Shown here piece by piece: positions 59,914 to 64,000 of a stretch of 64,000 bases of DNA; the first letter of the stretch is position 1; every line of letters starts with the position of its first letter. Location of the stretch: positions 1 through 64,000 of the forward strand of contig CAJQOH010000015.1 of NCBI GenBank assembly GCA_905479915.1. The letters are read 5' to 3'. Both the position numbers and the translations under genes were made by a program. The notes under the pieces are model-generated. The model was not told the origin of the DNA. It did not search any database and saw only the letters and a list, made by a program, of their open reading frames with translations. The DNA comes from an uncultured Flavobacteriales bacterium (GTDB lineage Bacteria > Bacteroidota > Bacteroidia > Flavobacteriales_E > Vicingaceae).

Positions 59914-62286
59914 TTAAAAAGTTAAGTTCATTCCTAAACTTGGCATCAATGGTAATTGATATACTTTTTCGGCTGTAACTCTATCTACAAAGAATAAGTT
60001 ATCTCTATTATAAGCATTGGTAGCACCTAAATTAGCTTCAAGAATAGAATTCTTTCCCAATACAAATTTTCTTTTGATGTTTAAATCTAAACGATGATAA
60101 TATGGTAATCTCCCTTTGTTTAATTCAGCAAACTCAATTTTTAAATCTCCATTACCTGATGTGTAATCTCCTGTACCATCATACCCTTCATAAAAACCTT
60201 GTGTTTGTGTAAAAGGAAACCCTGAAGCCATGTTCCAACGAGCATTAAACTCCCAATTTAAATCTTTTCCAAATGTATAAGCAACTACTAAATTAACGTT
60301 ATGTCTTCTGTCAAATACTGGTGCATATTCTTGAACACCATCCCAACGCGTAACTTTTCCTAAAGAATATACAGTCCAAACATTTAACCTAGTTGATGAA
60401 TATTTCAATACTACATCCACACCAGAAGCTTTACCCGTTTCAACAATAAACTCTTTTTTCTCTACATCCGGTTTATTTACAGCTGCCTCATCATTTTCAT
60501 CAAAAATTTGATTTCTGTTTGTATTTGTTAATTGTCTAAAGTCTTTTATATACCCTTCTATATTCAATTTAAATTTACGTGACAGGTCATACTCGAAACC
60601 AGCTATATAATGGTTCGCTTTTTGCAACTTATGACCAACAGTTCTTGTCGTTCCATCTTGCTCCGTAAACTCTTCCTGTAAATTCTCTGGCCCTGATAAA
60701 AACCCATAAAATAGGTTAACGATATCTCTATCAGAATTTGCACTAATTAAGTTTTGAGAATACATTCCAGCAGCTAATTTTGTTCTAAACTTGCTCGTTA
60801 TATTATACTTTAAACCTAAACGAGGTTCAGGAGAGAATGTTGATAATGAAGCATAATATTGAGCTCTTAAACTTGGCTCTATTACCATCTTACCAGCATT
60901 TATTCTATAGGTTAAAAAACCTGACAATTCAGTTGTATTTTCTTCTTGAACAATTCTAGTTCCAATTGAATTTACAAATTGGTAATTGGTTTTAAACCCT
61001 AACATTTCGAAACCATATTTAAACTGGTTATCTCCTGAGAAAGTTGTAAAATCCATCCCAACATTGAACCCATTAATAGAACTACTACTTTCTTCTCCTG
61101 CTACAATAGCTCCATCACCATCTCTATCTTCTCCCAATTTAATTTTATAATTAGAAATCGCCACAACCCCTTCAATTAAAGTTTTAGAAGTACTTGGTAT
61201 CAAAACAAAATTCATTCCACCTCCTCCAGAGTTCCAATTCAACTTTGAAACATCTGAATAATTAACCGCATCTCTAAAATTAAATCCGAAAAGGCTAAAT
61301 TTATTACCATTATCACCATTAAATGAGATTTTTCCATAAAGATCTGTAAAACCATAAGGCAACCCCAAAGTATCAACTCCTCTAGCATTTTCTGAGCTCA
61401 ATCCTTCAAAATAAGGCTTATAAATTGCAGAAGACTGTTCTAAATAAGAATGCTTACCCGACAATACATATGTAATACTTCCCTTCCCTTTTTTTGCTTT
61501 TTTAAGAGGTCCTTCTAACATTAATTTAGAACTAAATGTACTGGCCGAAAGTTTTCCTCTTAATCTTTTCTTATCTCCATCTCTATAGGTAATATCCATA
61601 ATTGATGAAATTCTCCCTCCATATTCAGCATTAAAACCTCCTGTATAAACATCTGCACTACGCATGATATCTGTATCAAAAACGGAAAACAGTCCTATTG
61701 AGTGAAAGGGATTATAAACTATCATTCCATCTAACAATACTTTATTCTGAACAGGAGAACCTCCTCTAATATACAATTGTCCACCTTGATCTCCTGTAAA
61801 AGTAACACCAGGAAGAACCTGTAAATACTGTGCTAAATCTGGATCTCCTCCAATAGCTGGAATCGACTTAATTTCTTTTGGTGTAACCTTAGTTACCGAC
61901 ATTTTAACCTGAGTCTTAGCTTCTTGTGCTTCCGCAGATACAACAAATGTTTTTATCATTGTTGAAGCTTCCTTGAGGTTCATGTTTTTAGAAATAATTT
62001 CGTTTCCTTTAACAGTTACGCTAACTTCAATCGGATCAAACCCCAAAGAAGTAACGGATAACGCATACGTTCCTGCAGGAACCTTACTAATAGAATAAAA
62101 TCCATTTACATCAGTTGCTGCCCCCATAGTGGTACCTTTTAAAAATACGGTTGCACCAATTTCAGCTTCACCTGTTTTATCATTGTAGATAAACCCTCTT
62201 ACAATACCTTTTTGAGCAATAGTATTCATGCTAAGCAATAGGGTAAAAAGAATAAGTAAAAAGCTATTTAATTTTAATCTATTCAT
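59914..62286 (-). CDS. TonB-dependent receptor with CarboxypepD_reg N-terminal domain
   Basis: A complete outer-membrane receptor of 790 residues. Signal peptide (LILFTLLLSMNTIAQ), regulatory-like beta-sandwich (about 25-105; GFIYNDKTGEAEIGATVFLK), plug with PGVTFTGDQGGQLYIRGG and KVLLDGMIVYNPFH (about 155-200), and a 22-strand-type barrel ending LPLMPSLGMNLTF with the C-terminal aromatic residue. It resembles the receptor cut by the left edge in the plug pattern but is not identical. No SusD-like lipoprotein adjoins it, so it is a TonB receptor rather than a SusC. Ligand unknown. Its promoter box is at 62306-62313. Confidence 0.94.
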   Translation of the reverse strand: MNRLKLNSFLLILFTLLLSMNTIAQKGIVRGFIYNDKTGEAEIGATVFLKGTTMGAATDVNGFYSISKVPAGTYALSVTSLGFDPIEVSVTVKGNEIISKNMNLKEASTMIKTFVVSAEAQEAKTQVKMSVTKVTPKEIKSIPAIGGDPDLAQYLQVLPGVTFTGDQGGQLYIRGGSPVQNKVLLDGMIVYNPFHSIGLFSVFDTDIMRSADVYTGGFNAEYGGRISSIMDITYRDGDKKRLRGKLSASTFSSKLMLEGPLKKAKKGKGSITYVLSGKHSYLEQSSAIYKPYFEGLSSENARGVDTLGLPYGFTDLYGKISFNGDNGNKFSLFGFNFRDAVNYSDVSKLNWNSGGGGMNFVLIPSTSKTLIEGVVAISNYKIKLGEDRDGDGAIVAGEESSSSINGFNVGMDFTTFSGDNQFKYGFEMLGFKTNYQFVNSIGTRIVQEENTTELSGFLTYRINAGKMVIEPSLRAQYYASLSTFSPEPRLGLKYNITSKFRTKLAAGMYSQNLISANSDRDIVNLFYGFLSGPENLQEEFTEQDGTTRTVGHKLQKANHYIAGFEYDLSRKFKLNIEGYIKDFRQLTNTNRNQIFDENDEAAVNKPDVEKKEFIVETGKASGVDVVLKYSSTRLNVWTVYSLGKVTRWDGVQEYAPVFDRRHNVNLVVAYTFGKDLNWEFNARWNMASGFPFTQTQGFYEGYDGTGDYTSGNGDLKIEFAELNKGRLPYYHRLDLNIKRKFVLGKNSILEANLGATNAYNRDNLFFVDRVTAEKVYQLPLMPSLGMNLTF

Positions 62287-62305
62287 GTTTTTTTCTTTAG
62301 GCGTG

Positions 62306-62313
62306 CAAAGTTA
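62306..62313 (-). promoter_or_regulatory. -7 promoter box of the TonB receptor
   Basis: TAACTTTG on the minus strand matches TAnnTTTG, 19 bases before the ATG at 62286. A second match (TACATTTG) lies further upstream at about 62353-62360. Confidence 0.55.
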
Positions 62314-62411
62314 TAAAAATACTTTAGATGTTTGAACAGCAAATGTAGCTATTCAGTATCTTTTTTTCGCTACCGTTTATCAGTTATACAAACCGATGAT
62401 TAAACAATTTT

Positions 62412-64000
62412 TTAAAGATTCTTTCTTTTCGATTTTTTTCGGAATCGGTCAAATAGATTTTGCCAAAACTCTCGGTTTGTATCATACTCTTCTTTATATG
62501 ACAAACCAAGTCCCTGAGTATATGCGCTACCCGTTTCTTCTAATGAAAATTGATTGGAATTATTAAATGCTTTTAATCTCAGTTTTCCATCTTTAGTTAT
62601 TTTATACTCTATAGAAATATCTCCTATCAAATTATTGGTATTCTGAGCTTCAGTTGATACTTCATCTTTATCAGAATATCCTAAATTCCCATCTAATATT
62701 AAACGATCATTAAAGAACTGAGTTGATAATGCAAGCTCATACTCTTCATTTGAAAGTTCATCTCCTGGTCTATAATTAAATCCTAAATCGAAATCATTAC
62801 TAATTTTTGACAGCATATTACTCAGTTGATTGGAAAGCAACTCACTAGATGTTGTTTTACCTGCATTTGCTGTACCATATGTTGATTTTCCTCCTGGAGG
62901 AGGCAGAAAAGAATTCAATACCAATAAAGAAAACACTTGCTTGTTTAACTCATGTACGTTTTCTTCTTTATCACTTACATACAATACACTTCTCACCTTA
63001 CTCTTTGTATCTTCATCTGCTGTAGGTAACGCAATATCAAAATTAATATCTGGAGTCATCATAGAGTTCTTCATGTTTAATTTTAGATCAACAGGAATTC
63101 TCTTTTTATACACATTACTTGTATCTACATTTACCAACAAATCATTCAACCTTGCTCTTAAACGATATACTGCTGTTAAATCAATCTCAGCATCATACGG
63201 ACTTCCTGACCATGTAATGGTTCCTCCCTCTTCCAAATCAAACCTCTTATTAATAACATTTTGCAAGGTAAATAAGTAATCTCCATCCTTCACCACATAG
63301 TTTCCATACATGTTTAATTCTCCATCTTCATTAATCTTAAGGTTAATATTTCCGCTCCCTTTACTCCTCATCACATCACCAATCTGCTCATCAAATATCA
63401 ACCGAATCTGTGCATCAGGTGTTACATCTAAATCAAAATTCATTTCAATATTAGATAGATCTACATCTTTTTCTATAACCACCTCCGTAGTATCATGAGA
63501 TATAAATTCTATAAAATTATTTTCAACTAAATCTACTTCATCTGTTAATGGAATATTTAATGTTGTGTTTTCTTCAGTTTTAACTTTAACATCTAACTTC
63601 AATTGTTTATCATAACTACTAATATCTACAAGACCAGTAACATAAGCCTCTCCATAATAAATACTATTATCCTTCTCTGTTGTATTTAATGCTAAAAAAT
63701 TAGCAACATCCAACCCAACATCAACACTCCAGTCTGTAAACCAATCATGATAAACTGTACCATTAGCAATTGCAACATTATTTTTCTTATCAAGAAACGA
63801 CACATTATCAAAGCTGATCATATCTGGGGCTATATTAACATTACACAAATTAGTTCTATAGGTTGCATTCAGATATAACACTTTAAAAGAAGTGTTTTGC
63901 AACGTTAATTTCCCATTCAATCTAGGCTCCTTAAATGTTCCATTTAAAGAAACTTTAGCATTTGCTTTACCGTTTAAATCTCCTATAAATTCTTTGGTAT
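62412..64000 (-). CDS. TamB-type translocation/assembly protein, N-terminus beyond the window
   Basis: C-terminal part (at least 529 codons) of an AsmA/TamB-like protein. The frame is open to the window edge: residues before the first possible start (63920, TTG) still read as the family's repeats, for example SLNGTFKEPRLNGKL. The visible part is the DUF490 region, a long beta-groove with units such as FDLDVTPDAQIRLIFDEQIG and GNINLKINEDGELNMYGNY, ending in a strongly basic tail (RFRKKSKRKNL). TamB-type proteins span the periplasm and help lipid or outer-membrane protein traffic. Bacteroidota copies usually stand apart from TamA. Stop 62412 is followed by the TonB receptor gene on the same strand. 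Confidence 0.9.
   Translation of the reverse strand, partial: TKEFIGDLNGKANAKVSLNGTFKEPRLNGKLTLQNTSFKVLYLNATYRTNLCNVNIAPDMISFDNVSFLDKKNNVAIANGTVYHDWFTDWSVDVGLDVANFLALNTTEKDNSIYYGEAYVTGLVDISSYDKQLKLDVKVKTEENTTLNIPLTDEVDLVENNFIEFISHDTTEVVIEKDVDLSNIEMNFDLDVTPDAQIRLIFDEQIGDVMRSKGSGNINLKINEDGELNMYGNYVVKDGDYLFTLQNVINKRFDLEEGGTITWSGSPYDAEIDLTAVYRLRARLNDLLVNVDTSNVYKKRIPVDLKLNMKNSMMTPDINFDIALPTADEDTKSKVRSVLYVSDKEENVHELNKQVFSLLVLNSFLPPPGGKSTYGTANAGKTTSSELLSNQLSNMLSKISNDFDLGFNYRPGDELSNEEYELALSTQFFNDRLILDGNLGYSDKDEVSTEAQNTNNLIGDISIEYKITKDGKLRLKAFNNSNQFSLEETGSAYTQGLGLSYKEEYDTNREFWQNLFDRFRKKSKRKNL

Overview
The window is AT-rich and reads as a chromosomal segment of a Bacteroidota bacterium, most likely a Flavobacteriales-type lineage. 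The reasons are the families present (PorP/SprF, a type B gliding-motility C-terminal sorting domain, CarboxypepD_reg TonB-dependent receptors, DUF3570/DUF4266, DUF4294, DUF5606, DUF5916, a LuxC-like acyl-CoA reductase next to a dicluster ferredoxin), the near absence of Shine-Dalgarno sequences, and many upstream boxes of the form TAnnTTTG, the known -7 element of this phylum. The family or genus cannot be fixed from the window. Both ends cut genes: a TonB-dependent receptor on the left and a TamB-type protein on the right.

Layout. 1-4.1 kb: a cut TonB receptor, a DinB-like protein, an RlmL-type rRNA methyltransferase and a small helical protein. 4.07-4.83 kb: a repeat-bounded GIY-YIG nuclease unit followed in tandem by two internally deleted copies; this is the most unusual structure here. 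4.8-7.8 kb: a thioredoxin-ApbE-DUF4266-DUF3570 operon, probably for exported flavinylation or redox. 8.2-13.2 kb: priA, a fucosyltransferase-like and methyltransferase pair, and ychF. 13.4-16.1 kb: a CDP-alcohol phosphatidyltransferase, DUF4833 and myo-inositol-phosphate synthase, a likely inositol-lipid cluster closed by a bidirectional terminator. 16.1-20.2 kb: an envelope operon (DUF5916, a two-domain TonB protein, a lipoprotein hydrolase). 20.3-30 kb: a radical SAM protein, two paralogous TPR-membrane-SpoIIE phosphatases, tRNA-Met inside a repeat-rich gap, a START-like protein, DUF4294, an Uup-type ABC-F and a TPR lipoprotein.

30-42.8 kb: recA with a palindrome over its promoter, bcp, lgt, mtaB, an exopolysaccharide-priming transferase between two lipoproteins, a Gfo/Idh/MocA oxidoreductase, pcm, truA, an ABC exporter and a beta-helix lipoprotein. 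42.9-50 kb: a PorP/SprF protein and a 2012-residue type IX-secreted M43 metalloprotease with PKD-like repeats. 50.2-57.6 kb: acyl-CoA reductase and ferredoxin with face-to-face promoters, an unassigned exported protein, a WG-repeat protein, DUF5606, DUF2752, a large TPR protein and a lipoprotein. 57.6-64 kb: serS, rpmA, rplU, a TonB-dependent receptor and a TamB fragment.

Most of the window is ordinary core genome. The places that deserve attention are the GIY-YIG element and its deletion derivatives, the REP-like hairpin family, the palindromes in front of recA, bcp and the exopolysaccharide operon, the inositol-lipid cluster, the ApbE cluster with a possible flavin acceptor in DUF4266, and the paired TPR-SpoIIE receptors. 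No CRISPR array, insertion-sequence transposase, prophage or rRNA was seen. All calls are from reading the sequence; no database search was run.
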